Below are positions 24,575 through 36,279 of a DNA stretch of 64,000 nt, piece after piece (the first letter of the stretch is position 1; every line of letters begins with the position of its first letter). Under the pieces are notes generated by a model. It was given only the letters and a program-made list of their open reading frames with translations. It ran no database searches and was not told the origin of the DNA. Source of the stretch: Tetragonia tetragonoides (Eukaryota > Streptophyta > Magnoliopsida > Caryophyllales > Aizoaceae). Both the position numbers and the translations under genes were made by a program. The DNA is taken from NCBI GenBank assembly GCA_038025085.1, contig CM076153.1, positions 5,053,501 to 5,117,500 on the forward strand, given 5' to 3'.

Positions 24575-26542
24575 TTAACCAAGAAATACCAGCCAACCGG
24601 TCAAGGATCGCCGTGTGAGGGGACAGGCAACCCAATCTGAATCACACCATCCATTTAAAGATAAGTCTCTATCAGCTCGCAATAAAATACCTTGACCTGG
24701 GGTTCCCTTTAAGTAACGTACAACTCGCAAAGCGGCCTCCCAATGCTCTTGCTGAGGATCTTGCATAAATTGAGATAAGAGATGAACAGAATAGGCCAAG
24801 TCAGGTCGTGTGACAGACAAATACACAAGACGACCTACAAGTCGTCGATAGGATTCTGGATCATCAAGTTTGGCACCAATAGCATGGCCTAACCTGTGAT
24901 TTTGTTCAATAGGAGTGTCTGCTGGTTTGGACCCCAAGAGGCCGACCTCAGTAATAATATCAAGAGTATATTTTCTTTGACAAAGAAATAAGCCAGCTGA
25001 ACTCCGTGCTACCTCAATACCAAGAAAATATTTAAGTGGACCAAGATCTTTCATATGAAAACAGTCACCCAAATAAGCCTTGAAAACACTTAAAGCAACA
25101 TAATCATTGCCAGAAATAATTAAATCATCAATATACACCAAGACATTGAGCTGCACGCCATCTTTAGTGTAAGTAAACAATGAATAATCAGAGTAAGACT
25201 GAAGAAATCCATACCCTTTCAAAGCAGTGACCAGTTTTGCAAACCAACAACGGGGTGCCTGTTTTAAGCCATATAAAGATTTGCGAAGACGACAAACCAG
25301 ATTTGGCTCCGAGGACGTGAAACCAGGAGGTAATTTCATATAAACTTCCTCATCAAGATCATCATGGAGAAAGGCATTATGGACATCCATTTGGTGAAGT
25401 TCCCAATTCTTGGAAGCGGCAATGGCTTGAAAGGCACGAATGGTTGCCATTTTGGCAACGGGAGCAAATGTCTCAGAGTAATCCAAACCTTCGATTTGAT
25501 GATTTTCAAAAATAACCAAGCGAGTTTTTAACCGTTCAAGATCTCCATTGGAGAGGTATTTCCTCTTATAAACCCATTGATTACCCAGTGCACGCTTGCT
25601 AGGGGTGAGCAATGGGAGGAACCGGTTAGGATCCGCCGGGTCCGGACTTGGAACCAGTCCCACCGGGACCAGTTCTGGTTCCAGAATTTCGGGAACTGGT
25701 TGGAACCAGTACCAGTTCCGGGTACCAGTTTTTGGGACCAGGTACCCGCTGGGTACCCGGCAGGACCAATTCCAAGATCCAGTTTATGAGTTTCATACTT
25801 TGATGTGGCATTGAGTTTTATTAATTATTATTTTTGTATTTTCGTTTTTGGGTTCTAATATTATGATATTAGGTAAATTTTAGTAATAGATGGTTAATTA
25901 GAGAGAATTGTATAAAATAATATTAAGTTTTGAGAAAAAAAGAGAACAAAAAAGTATAAGAAAAAGTAAAATGGGTACTTGGTCCCGGAATCGGTACCCG
26001 CCAGCTCCAGTACCAGTTCCCAGATTTCAAGATCCGTGGTAACCAGTTCCAGTACCAGTTCCCAGATTTCAGGATCCGTAGGTACCAGTTCCAGGTATTT
26101 TAGGCGGGTACCCACCCATGCTCACCCCTAACGCTTGCCAGGTGGAAGTGATTCGAGAGTCCAATGTACCATTATCCTCCAAGGCTTTAATTTCCTCTTG
26201 CATAGCCTGCTTCCACCCATCATCTTTCATGGCCTCCTTAAAAGACCGAGGTTCCTCCCCTGTAGTGACAGCTGCAAGAAACTTGCGATAGGGCATAGAG
26301 AAATTGTCACAATTGATATAATGTGCTATAGGAAAAGGAGTACCTGAGGCATGTTGTGGAAGGGAAGTAGCAGTGGTCGATGGACTCTCTTTAACAACGC
26401 TGTGAGTAACAAAATCCTTTAGGAGCACTGAAGGGGTTTTAGTGCGCTTTCCACGACCCAAAACTTCTTCGGAACCCTGATTATTTAAGCTTGCCTGTTC
26501 TTCAGTTTGCAGACTCAGTTTGGACAGAATCGTCCACAACAC
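24575..26542 (-). pseudogene. Copia polyprotein: reverse transcriptase, interrupted by a MITE
   Basis: The N-terminal part (26542 to 26131) ends in MQEEIKALEDNGT, after which the reading shifts by one base relative to the family consensus. The MITE 25600-26130 follows. The RT core continues at 25599-24575 with GNQWVYK, DVHNAFLHDDL, GLKQAPRCW and the active-site motif YIDDLI near 25128-25145. Frameshift, insertion and the stop at 24575 make it non-functional. Confidence 0.92.
25600..26130. mobile_element. hAT-type MITE nested in the Copia RT
   Basis: The termini TAGGGGTGAGCA and TGCTCACCCCTA are perfect 12-bp inverted repeats. The 8-bp sequence ACGCTTGC is present on both sides (25592-25599 and 26131-26138), the TSD length of hAT elements. 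531 bp, no transposase. Sub-terminal regions contain many GGTACC/CCAGTTCC motifs in both orientations, as expected for transposase-binding repeats. It inserted after the Copia element. Confidence 0.93.
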
Positions 26543-26551
26543 TAGGCTGTT

Positions 26552-27820
26552 CTATTTCTGTTGGGCTTGCCGGACTTGTGGTTTGGTCAGACCCAGTATT
26601 GACAGTGGCAGAGGAATGAGGGTCATCAGGGATAAGAGGCACATCCAAACCCTCATCTGTTGTATCCCCGGTATTAGGAACAATGGCAACATTGGAGTCA
26701 TCAAAAAATCTGCAAAGTCTAAATCAATATCCACATCCATATCAAAGTGATCCATTAGCCTAATATTGCTAGCTTCCGTGTCAACAAAAGGAAAAATCTC
26801 TTCAAAGAATTTTACATCTCGTGACACAAAGAACTCATGTTTATCAAGATCATAAAGCCTCCAGCCCTTTTGACCGAAAGGATACCCAACAAATATGCAT
26901 TTACGGCTACGACTCGCAAATTTATCCCCCTTTGTTTTTTGGTTGTGGGCAAAACATAAAGAACCAAACATTCGAATGGCATCATAAGATGGAGAATAAC
27001 CAAACAATTTCTCAAACGGAGTGAGATTGTCAAGGACAGTGGAAGGACTTCTATTGATTAAATGGGCAGCTGCCAAAACACTCTCCCCCCAAAAATAAAT
27101 AGGCAAATTTGCTTGGAAGCGCAAGGCACTGGCAACATTTAGAATGTGTTGGTGTTTTCTCTCAACTCTCCCATTTTGTTGTGGTGTCCCAGTGCATGAG
27201 GTTTGAAATAGGATACCACAAGCAGTAAAATAACCAAGCAAACACTGGAATTCCGTTCCATTATCACTCCGAACAATTTTTATGGTTTGAGAAAATTGTC
27301 GCTCAACCATAGCAACAAAGGACATAAATTTAGAAAAGACCTTTGTTTTATCATCCATCAAATAAACCCACACAGCCCGAGAAAAATCATCCACAATAGT
27401 CAAAAAATATCTAGCACCACAAGAAGATGTATAACGATAGCAGTCCCACAAATCAATATGAATTAGTTCAAAAATTTGACTAGCTTTATTCTCACTCAAA
27501 GGAAATTTGTCTCTGGGATGTTTAGCTCTAAAACACACTTCACAAGCTTTATTCAAACTACCTTTAGAATTACAAACGGGAGGGAGCAATTTCACTACTT
27601 TTTCTGAAGGATGCCCCATCCTAGCATGCCAAAGAGCCAAAGAAGAAGCGTCCGCGTCCACTGTGACTGTCTGCACTGTTTGTGGTCCCTTGAAGTAGCA
27701 GAGTCCATCTTGCTTACTTTCCGTTCCAATCAGCTTCCTCGTTTGGTCCTGTATAGCACACACATATCGATTAAAAATGACAATACTATCCAAATCATCA
27801 CACAATTGTGACACAGACAA
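26552..27820 (-). pseudogene. Copia polyprotein: GAG-pre-integrase and integrase
   Basis: Zinc-binding HHCC region: HARMGHPS and CEVCFRAK. The integrase core has LIHIDLWDCY (first D), VRSDNGTEF (second D) and TPQQNGRVERKH (E), the DDE triad. It is preceded by a stop at 27821-27830 and followed by another near 26552. Confidence 0.92.
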
Positions 27821-28486
27821 TCAGCTGCAATTCGAGAGAGGGACATAAAGAACATGAGTGAGAGTCATAGCATCCGACAATCGTACTGATCCCTTCTTTG
27901 TTGCAACCACTTTCTTTCCATCAGGAAGACCAACAAGACATAAGATGTCTTTCACATCAAATAATAGAGAAAGATTATCAGTAACATGATTAGATGTACC
28001 TGTATCAATAATCCAAGAATGACCATTAATCTTACCACTCAAACGATTACCAGAAACAGTCATATTACCAAAGACACTTGCAAGCGCCTTCCACTGATAA
28101 GCGGAAAATAATTCTGCAGATGATGTTCCAGTGGGTTCTGAAACAACTGCAGCATTGGCACGGACCCCCCCCCGACCACGTCCTGTCGCAAGAGAAGAAG
28201 AAGAGGTTGTTGGTTTTTGGTTACGACCAATCATGAGTTTGGTCATACCTGATCCACTGTCAGACTTCACACGATCCTCCCACCATTATGGATATCCATG
28301 AATTTCGAAGCAATTAGTTACTTCGTGGCCTGTCTTCTTACAGTAGGTGCAAGAAAGATGTGATTTATCAGATTTCTCTATTTTGCCTCGTGTGCGCCCA
28401 CTAGTACGCAGAGAAAATCCAACCACGTCGGATGTCTCCTCGTGCATGGACGAAGACGTTCTAACTCGTTCATCTTGAATAAATAA
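27821..28486 (-). pseudogene. Copia polyprotein: gag zinc knuckle and protease
   Basis: A CCHC knuckle CTYCKKTGHEVTNC lies near 28310-28351, followed after a premature stop (GYP then TAA, about 28289) by the aspartic protease motif WIIDTGTSNHVT near 28000. The reading ends at a stop near 27821. Confidence 0.88.
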
Positions 28487-29143
28487 CTAATAGGCACGGC
28501 TCAGAGAGGGCAGAGGGTCTTGAGCAAGAATATTTGATCGTAAAGGACCATAAGATGGAGTATATAAACCCATCAGAAATTCATGAAGCATGTCCTTTAC
28601 ACGGCGACGCTCATGTTCAAGGCCTGCGGTACACTTTGTACAGCAAGAACAAGTAATCAAGGGTTCATGGTTATGCAATTCCTCCCATAGAGCCGTGAGT
28701 TTGCCATAGTAAGAAGCAACTGACATGGATTTGGTTTGCTTACAGTCAGAGATGGCCGCCTTTAATTGCTGTATGCGTGGTCCATTTGTAAGAGCAAATC
28801 GCTCCTTAAGTGTCTCCCATAGACGCCTGGCGTCTTTATATTTGGACAAGGTACTTTCCACTTCTGCTGTGATGGTATTCATAATCCAAGATACCAACAT
28901 GGCTTGAATTGTATTCCAATCATCTTGTGTGCAAGGAGGTGTTGGAGATACAATCGTACCATCTAAAAATCCGAACTTTTTTTGGGCTTGAAGGGCGGTT
29001 TCAATTTCACCAGCCCAATCATCATAATTTTCGCCATTAAATCTGGCTGCAGTAATAAAATCACCAGGTCTATCTTGAGGACCTAGGAAATAAGGGGATT
29101 TTGAGTCAATTTTTGGTGGTGGTGGATCATCTTCCACGGCCAT
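28487..29143 (-). pseudogene. Copia gag, N-terminal part
   Basis: Starts at ATG 29143 and reads 218 codons with YDDWAGEIETAL, RLWETLKERFA and LHEFLMGL, typical of UBN2/gag of plant Copia elements. It ends early at a TAG after SRAY; the same frame continues towards the zinc knuckle. Confidence 0.9.
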
Positions 29144-29204
29144 TGTTAGGGTTTAGGGTTTTTTTTTTGAGTTTTGGTTTAGGGTTTGTTTATGGATCTT
29201 TCAC

Positions 29205-29216
29205 GCTCTGATACCA
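29205..29216 (-). other. Primer-binding site of the Copia element
   Basis: TGGTATCAGAGC on the minus strand, directly adjacent to the 5' LTR: complement of the 3' end of initiator tRNA-Met, the usual plant Copia primer. Confidence 0.95.
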
Positions 29217-29559
<343 letters not shown>

Positions 29560-29665
29560 TTATACTACTAGGTAAGAAAGAAGTAGGGCTTTAATTATAC
29601 GTTCTTTTTTAGCTTTTGCTTATACCGGGCTTTATACTTCATCCGCTTTAAATTGATACAAAAAC

Positions 29666-29977
29666 TTGTGTGGACTTAATCCATGTTGGACCAATACTTG
29701 GAGTTACTCCCTACTTCACCTGGAGCCACCCCATTCTAAAAGTGGAGTCACCCCTACTTCACCTAGAGTCACCCCTCTAATTTATAGTTGGCACCACCCC
29801 TACACCTGAAGCCACTCCCTACTTTACCTGCTGGAGCCACCCCTTACTTCACCTGCAGCCACCCCTTAAAATTACTTCACCTGAAACCACCCCCCTACTT
29901 TACCTGGAGCCACCCCCTACTTCACCTGGAGCCACTCCTCAAAATTACTTGGTCCACGGTGGACTAAGTCCACACAA
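29666..29977. mobile_element. Inverted-repeat element with internal minisatellite (copy 2)
   Basis: 312 bp. The right end TTGGTCCACGGTGGACTAAG and the left end pair as ~29-bp imperfect inverted repeats. Same interior repeat, same orientation and almost the same length as 22916-23229. It starts about 100 bp right of the Copia element. Confidence 0.8.
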
Positions 29978-31812
29978 GACATGCGGTTAAATTGAGCTTC
30001 TCATTTGACCTTTACGACTTTCAAACTTTAACAATCAATAATTAATGTAATTATATATATATATATAAAAAATTGACTTTGTAAGAAATTCTTTTTAATT
30101 AGAAAAATACGTTTTCAATTAAATATGTTTTCAATTAAATATCGAAAAATCAAAAAGTAGAGCGGTCCCAATTTTCTGTTTCTATCACTCTCGTGAAACA
30201 TGAACGAAAAAAATAAAGAGGAAAGATATTGAATAGATAGATGAAAGGATGAATCCCATTTGTATTTATGGTGCTTTGAGAGATAGAAGGCGATGACACG
30301 AATCTAGTCATCCCTATAAACACAAGCCAAATCAACGGGTGTGTGTTTTCTCATTGCCAATTTGCCACACTAGATTTTCTTCGATCATTTCAAGAAGGGT
30401 GTGAGTGTGTGACTCACTCAAATAAGGACAATATGTCTTTTACCCTGCCGACACTTCACTAGTGATTAGTGAACATCACAAATTATCCTTTTCGAGGGCA
30501 AAAGTTTGTTAAAATTTGGAGTAAAAATTTTTAAAAATTACTACAAGTGGAATTATATTCTCATTTCTCCCTTGTAAATGATGTGCCTTCTACACACCTT
30601 TCGAATAAACTTCCATGCTTGTATTCTTTGGTAACGTAATCTGTTAGCCACTCATAGCTTCCGAAACCCAATGTCATAAATTAAGTGAAAGCCTAGCATA
30701 AGGTTGAAGATACAAATTAGTATCAAAAAAAGGGGTTGAAGATACAGTTTCTTTTTATGTAGAATTGAAGATAATTCTTTTCGATCTGGTTTGGCATAAA
30801 AAACTTCGTTCCTTTATCTTTGGGCATATATAGATAAGGGGCAACTCGCTATTAATATACAAATTCCACGAATTAATTTCTATTTTTCGAAAGGTTTGAA
30901 CTCATAACTTGATGTATAAGGTTGAAGGTACTTTATGACCGATTTTAGACTTCATTCTAATATCATGTTAGGAGACAATTTGATATATTCTACTTCACGA
31001 CTCTAGTTAATGAATATGTTCCCAGTAAAGAGAGCGATATGATATAAATGGAATATGGCAACTTCAAAGTAAAAGAGATCATTTAGATATCAAGCAAATG
31101 ACTCACTTAACATCAAATCCATAGATGACACACTTTTCCTGTCCTGAGGATGGCAAGAATATGATTTCAAGGCTTAGCAAATAGTATCAATGCAAAGTTA
31201 AAGAGAAACATCTCTAAGTAAAGTGGCATCAACTAGATGGAACAAATTAGCTTAGATTGAACCCTCGGAATATTCCCCGATGGATTTGAAAAAGATGAGG
31301 AGCCTATCAATTCGCTAAAGCCATTTGGCAAGCATTTATCTATCACTCAATTTTAGATTTTTCATGATATATTTAATAAATTGTTGGATTGTTAATCGAT
31401 CAAATAATTCAAATTGTTTGAAAAGTTATTAACCAAACAATAATCTTTAGATATCTCAATCAAAATTTTATTATACTATCATTAAAAGACATGATATTAA
31501 CTCAACAAATTTCTTTATGAAAACTTCTTATAAATTTTAAAAAAAAAAACCTAAAAAAAATCTTATTAAATTGAAATAAAAAGATGAGATATAAATATGA
31601 ACATCAATGTATAACCGCACAAGTTTAACGCACTAGGTAGTAATTAATGAACAAAAATCACTGTCCAAATAATGCAAACACCCTGAGATATAAAAAGGGG
31701 GTACAAATAGACACAAATACCCCCCATTCTGAAAAAATTAAAAATGAAAACAACAAAAAATTACTCAACCACAAACTACCACTAGGTCCACTAGTGGAGT
31801 GGCAGTGAGAAA
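29978..31812. other. Intergenic, AT-rich, no gene seen
   Basis: It holds a short AT microsatellite near 30052-30067 and many A/T tracts, and includes the 3' untranslated region of the nodulin-like gene. Six-frame reading gives only short frames without recognisable motifs. Confidence 0.6.
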
Positions 31813-33181
31813 TTAAAACCACATAATAAATAAAGCAAACAAAAGCGACAAACCCCCAACACCCGTTGACCATCCGTTGACTCTCACTCCACCCGATTTC
31901 GTCGTCGACCCTCCTGGTGCTTCCACGTCCGCTGGATTCCCCGACGGCTCACCCGCCGGAGTTACCGCTGAATCCGGCGACAAAGCTCCCGGAGTTCCCG
32001 TCGGAGATGACGTGGCGCCTCCTCCTGGTGACATGGCTGATCCTGATGGACCTGATGCCATGGGAGACTCTGAAGAGGGTGACATGGAACCCGCCGGAGA
32101 TGTCGCCGGAGAAGATGCGCCAGGGATGCCTGATGAGCGTGGTGACATGGAACCTGCCGGTGATGATGCTCCGGGGGTGCCGGAAGAGGGTGACGTGGCT
32201 CCGGGAGTGCCGGAAGAGGGTGACGTGGCTCCGGGGGTGCCGGAAGATGGTGACATTGCACCGGGAGTACCGGAAGATGGTGACATGGCTCCGGGTGTTC
32301 CCGAGGAAGGTGACGTGGCACCGGGTGTACCGGAAGATGGTGACGTGGCTCCTGGGGTTCCAGAAGACGGTGACGTGGCTCCTGGGGTACCGGGTGTACC
32401 GGATGATGGTGACGTGGCGCCGGGAGTACCAGAAGAAGGTGACGTGGCACCTGGTGGGGATGTAACCGGAGCTGATGCCCCAGGGGTACCAGAAGGTGGT
32501 GACGTGGCACCTGGTGGGGATGTAACCGGAGCTGATGCCCCAGGGGTACCAGAAGGTGGTGACGTGGCTCCGGGGGTACCTGGAGGAGCTGAGGGAGAAG
32601 ATGAAGGAGGGTGGGAGCCAGGAGGGGTGGGGATAACCGTTGGGGGACCCACATGGTGACCAGCTGGTGATTGAGCCGGTGGTGGTGAACCACGTGGCGT
32701 TATGACGGTGACGATCATTTTCTGACCCTGCTCACAGTTGGTTTTGTTGCCACTTATGAAGTAAAATGGTCCAGGGCGGTTCAAGGCGAACTCTGATTCG
32801 CCACCGGCCATCTGGCTGATGGGCTTCGCGGTGTTGCAACTGTCGTAGTCTTCTTTGGTCACTTCCATCACCGATTCCCCATTTCTGCTGTACCTGAAAT
32901 CTGCATATATGGAAAAAATTGTTAGGAAACAATCTTGACATTCTTATGTATAAGTAAGTAAGTAAAAGTTAAACATGTAACTTACAGAGAGTGTCATGGA
33001 CAAGAAAACGGCTCTGGCCAGACCATTGATTGAAATCCTGCGCAGGGTGAGGAACCCAGCCTTGTCTGCCATTAACATAGTGCCTAATAGACTGAGTTCT
33101 GATGGCGCTAGTAAAGGTAAAGGAGAGAGAGAAAGCCAAGGAAGCAGCTAAGAACAAAACAAGTAAGTTATGAGAAGCCAT
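31813..33181 (-). CDS. ENODL1: Early nodulin-like protein (phytocyanin-like arabinogalactan protein)
   Basis: Exon 1 is 33181-32986, exon 2 is 32900-31813 (intron 85 nt, GTAAGT...GCAG); 427 aa. Signal peptide about residues 1-26, then a plastocyanin-like domain (about 30-130) with GRQGWV, DTLYFRY, EDYDSCNT and FYFISGNKTNCEQGQK. The two Cys for the disulfide are there, but the usual type-1 copper ligands are absent, as in early nodulin-like proteins. A long Pro/Ser/Thr/Gly/Ala region follows: two copies of a 20-aa unit and nine of GA(T/M)SPSSGTP, suited to Hyp-linked arabinogalactan. The C-terminus is a hydrophobic GPI-anchor signal (LSLLFALFIMWF). Probably a plasma-membrane/cell-wall glycoprotein. 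I recall ENODL1 (At5g53870) as the syntenic Arabidopsis gene; the symbol is by analogy. Confidence 0.93.
32160..32585 (-). repeat. Coding minisatellite of the nodulin-like gene
   Basis: 30-bp units encode GATSPSSGTP, plus two identical 60-bp units (start near 32440 and 32500). Copy number is likely to vary between accessions. The opposite strand is also open for 260 codons because the unit is a multiple of three. Confidence 0.9.
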
Positions 33182-33213
33182 GACTCCAAAAATTTATTAG
33201 GAACAATTTATGG

Positions 33214-33221
33214 TATTTATA
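33214..33221 (-). promoter_or_regulatory. Candidate TATA box of the nodulin-like gene
   Basis: TATAAATA on the minus strand only 33 bp upstream of the ATG. If used, the 5' leader would be just a few bases long; otherwise the true promoter is farther up. Confidence 0.4.
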
Positions 33222-33229
33222 GAGTGAAG

Positions 33230-34064
33230 GATGAGGAGGATAGAGATTAGCGCATTCAAATGAAAGACTAGAAGTTTCAAAGGGCTTGGAGGTCAATTGT
33301 ATGTTGCAAGATTTTATTGCCTCCTTTTTGGCTGGGGTTTTTGTGTGATTCATCTTATTTGGGAAGATTGATTTTTTTTTTTTTTTTTTTTGTGTGTGAG
33401 GAATAAATGCATATATACAAAAAAAAGGTTGTCAATAATGGAGGGAAAAAGGAGAAAATTTGATTAGATTAGATAAGTGATTATCTGATGAGATTAGTGG
33501 GAAAGTACAGTATTATAATGGAAGGTTTAGTAGAGACACGGGGGCGTGAGTTTTTTTGGACTAATTGATTAACTTACTAGCTGTCATTAATTACATGCCT
33601 TATTGGCAATGCCTCATTGGTTAACGACTTGAATGTGAGGACATTTTGAAACTTCAACATCAATCATGGAAACGTATGAACAGGTTTGCCTGCTGTGGAA
33701 ATTGGAAATTGATGTTCTTGTCCATTTTGTAGTGTTTAAAAAGACCATATTCAAAAGTAAATCAATTTAAGTAGTCAAGCAAATCAAAACGTTAATATGA
33801 TGGTTGTAAGTTCGACTAGTGATATATTCGTTGTTACACCCCTCACACATATTCGTGGGTTGGAAGTGTGAAAGATGCACATGTCCTCCTCATACGGTCA
33901 TACCACATGTTGAAACATTCTATCTAGAGGAATAATGAGCTCCCAAAATTCGAATATATGAGCTCATATTTATCCGGTGCTCTGATACCATGCATTGGTT
34001 ATCTCAGAGTCTCCCATGATATCAGGTCAATCAGAACCGCATTTTTTAATATCCCTATTGTTTT
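33230..34064. other. Intergenic; possible retrotransposon scrap near 33985
   Basis: Upstream region of the nodulin-like gene. It contains T runs (33370-33391). GCTCTGATACCATGC near 33980-33994 is the reverse of a tRNA-Met primer-binding site and may mark a decayed LTR element. No gene is seen. Confidence 0.4.
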
Positions 34065-34371
34065 TATTGAGTAGCAAATTGGGATTCTCCAACTTTCTAA
34101 TTAAATAATTAAGCATAGGGTTATAGTTTGGTTATTAAACAAATCATAACAATGTTATTTTGTGTTCTATGTTAAGATAAAGCAACCACATGCTTTAATT
34201 GCATTTATTTGAGTAGCAAATTGGGATTCTCCAAATTTCAAATTAAATAATTAAGCATAAGGAGGGTTATAGTTTGGTTATTAAATTAAACAAATCACAA
34301 CAATGTTATTTTGTGTTCTATGTTAAGATAAAGCAACCACATGCTTTAATTATTGCATTTATTTGAGTGTT
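34065..34371. repeat. Tandem duplication of a ~140-160 bp intergenic segment
   Basis: GAGTAGCAAATTGGGATTCT starts both copies (near 34069 and 34211), and AAGCAACCACATGCTTTAAT closes both. The copies differ by a few substitutions and small indels. Confidence 0.9.
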
Positions 34372-34682
34372 AAATTACACCAAAGATGTTTGCAAGTAAG
34401 AAAAGCTTCAAATCCAACTTTTAGTATACTTTTAATCCAATAAGGAAATAGAAATAGGAAAAAGTACTCGCTTATATATATATTAAACAACATTATTAAT
34501 TTCATTCATGTAAAAATTAAACAAAGACAAATTATAGCATTTGATTATTCTAGTGGAGAGCAAGAAAATAGATAGGAAATATAATAATTTAAGACGCTCT
34601 CCTCATTACATAGTAGTTGATTATGGAATATAAGTGATCAACAACATTATTAATTAAGAAGAGATAACAAATGTAATAAGTC

Positions 34683-34877
34683 CTATTTTGAATAATCTTC
34701 ACAAAGGGGTAGGCATTGGCCTTGGCATTGCTCTTCTGTGGCACCACTAATGGCCATGCACTTGGTATGGCAGTCGTCATAGCAAGATTTGTTTGTGCTA
34801 GCTATGGTTGCGATCGGGGCGAAGACGACAAGCATGGCGATGAACAGCACCACAACAGCAACATTCTTGGAGGCCAT
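34683..34877 (-). CDS. Small secreted cysteine-rich peptide
   Basis: 64 aa, single exon, from ATG 34877. Hydrophobic signal peptide about residues 1-27, then a mature part of ~37 residues with six Cys spaced C-x3-C-x3-C-x10-C-x3-C-x3-C (SCYDDCHTKC ... QCQGQCLPLC). That pattern suggests three disulfides in a helical hairpin, as in thionin-like plant peptides, but I do not recognise the exact family. Role unknown: defence or signalling are the usual options. A TATA-like TTTATATT lies about 100 bp upstream on the minus strand. Could also be a non-conserved frame, though the signal peptide plus Cys pattern argue against that. Confidence 0.75.
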   Translation of the reverse strand: MASKNVAVVVLFIAMLVVFAPIATIASTNKSCYDDCHTKCMAISGATEEQCQGQCLPLCEDYSK

Positions 34878-35377
34878 CTTCTGCTAGCGGAGATTTCAAG
34901 TTTCTATTTCTTGAAATTAGAATTGTTTTGAATTTGTTTCTGAAGTGTGAAGTTTCCACAATTCTTAAGTGTCAATATAAAAAAGGGTTGATGTTTTGAC
35001 TATATTTGGAAACGAGCATATGTATTTGTGGTATGGAGTAAAACTCTGAGATGATTTAGGGTAGTAACGCAAAGTAAGGAACACTTGTGGGCACCAATAT
35101 GAGACATATATGTATACCTAGCTATATTTTCTCTTTAGGCACCGGTAAAAAAACAAAGATCTTAAAATAAAATCTTGGATGTTGTTGGAAGTGAAGCCCA
35201 AAAGAATTGTGTTGCAAAGGCCCACGCACAGGCCCACAGGCTCACAGGCCCATAGGCTCACAGGCCCACAACTCAGCTTCAGTTGATCGGATCCAAGTCG
35301 AGTATTAATCAACCGTTGATTATAATACTCGACAATTGTGTGCCATTAGGCTTTTCAGTACTTGGATCCCAGTATTA
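34878..35377. other. Intergenic; short CCCACAGGCTCACAGG repeat
   Basis: Near 35219-35270, GGCCCA-CAGGCTCACA is repeated three to four times. Otherwise no gene is seen. Confidence 0.5.
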
Positions 35378-35668
35378 GACTCTGTTTGTTCAAATTAATT
35401 TCACTTAAATTAAGTTCAGTTCAGTTCAGTACTTCAGTTTAGTGCACTTCAGTCTTCAGTCCAGTTCAATGCCATTAAGTTCAATTCAGTTCAGATTATT
35501 ATAAAAATAGTTACCACAATTATAATAAGTTATTATAATAATTATAATAATTATAATAATTAAGTTTAGTTCAATTCAGGATCCAGGGCAATTAAGTTCA
35601 ATTGAATCTAATTAAGTGTCATTAAGATCAGTTTAGTTACGTAAAATACAGTTGAATCAAACGAAGCC
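35378..35668. mobile_element. Tourist/Harbinger-like MITE
   Basis: Flanked by TTA on both sides (35375-35377, 35669-35671). The ends GACTCTGTTTG-TTCAA and the reverse complement of the right end, GGCTTCGTTTGATTCAA, are imperfect inverted repeats. 291 bp, filled with TTCAGTTCAG and TTATAATAA repeats. A TTA TSD is typical of PIF/Harbinger elements. Confidence 0.6.
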
Positions 35669-35671
35669 TTA

Positions 35672-36279
35672 TTAGTAATCAACAACCATGCATATGTGCT
35701 GCCTCTGATTCTCGGAAGGTGGGTATAGAAGTTATGGTTGTGAATTGTGAGAGAAGTAAATCACATGTAAAAGGATTCTTACAAGTAGACGATATAGCTA
35801 GTGTGATAGTTACAGTCATTATGCATTTCACGTTTCAGACCCTACAGATATACTCTATGAACTACTATAAAGACAGCACAATTAAATTCCAATCTAGAGT
35901 ACATCAAGATAGATGCTCCTACATGTTTGACACATCGTTACTAGCATACAGAGTTGTTCCTCTAGAATATATATTATACGTGCAAATGCATAGAATATTG
36001 AATATAATCTCATTTGTTTTACTAACAATTTATATATTTTGAGTTTATATGCGAAAGAATCAAAAGCATAAGCAATAGAACATTGTTCCTGAAAGACTGG
36101 ATATTGGAAGAAGAATTTATTAATCAATGCAATTTTGTCCTTAAACAATAGATAGAAATAAATAGAAAAAATAAAAATAATAAAAATAAAAAATCACTTC
36201 AAAAAAATTGGAAAAAGTTATGAGACTCAATATAATAGCAAAGAGGGCTTGGAGGTAAGTTTACTGGCACGGGATGGTG
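35672..36279. other. Intergenic, no gene seen
   Basis: A 107-codon plus-strand frame at 35719-36042 has no recognisable domain and no supporting features. A-rich stretch near 36160-36190. Confidence 0.5.

Noticed and set aside
31877..32659. 260-codon plus-strand open frame over the nodulin-like gene
   Set aside because: Mirror of the in-frame coding minisatellite; the minus strand has signal peptide, phytocyanin domain and GPI signal.
35719..36042. 107-codon plus-strand frame
   Set aside because: No motif or codon bias, AT-rich intergenic DNA.
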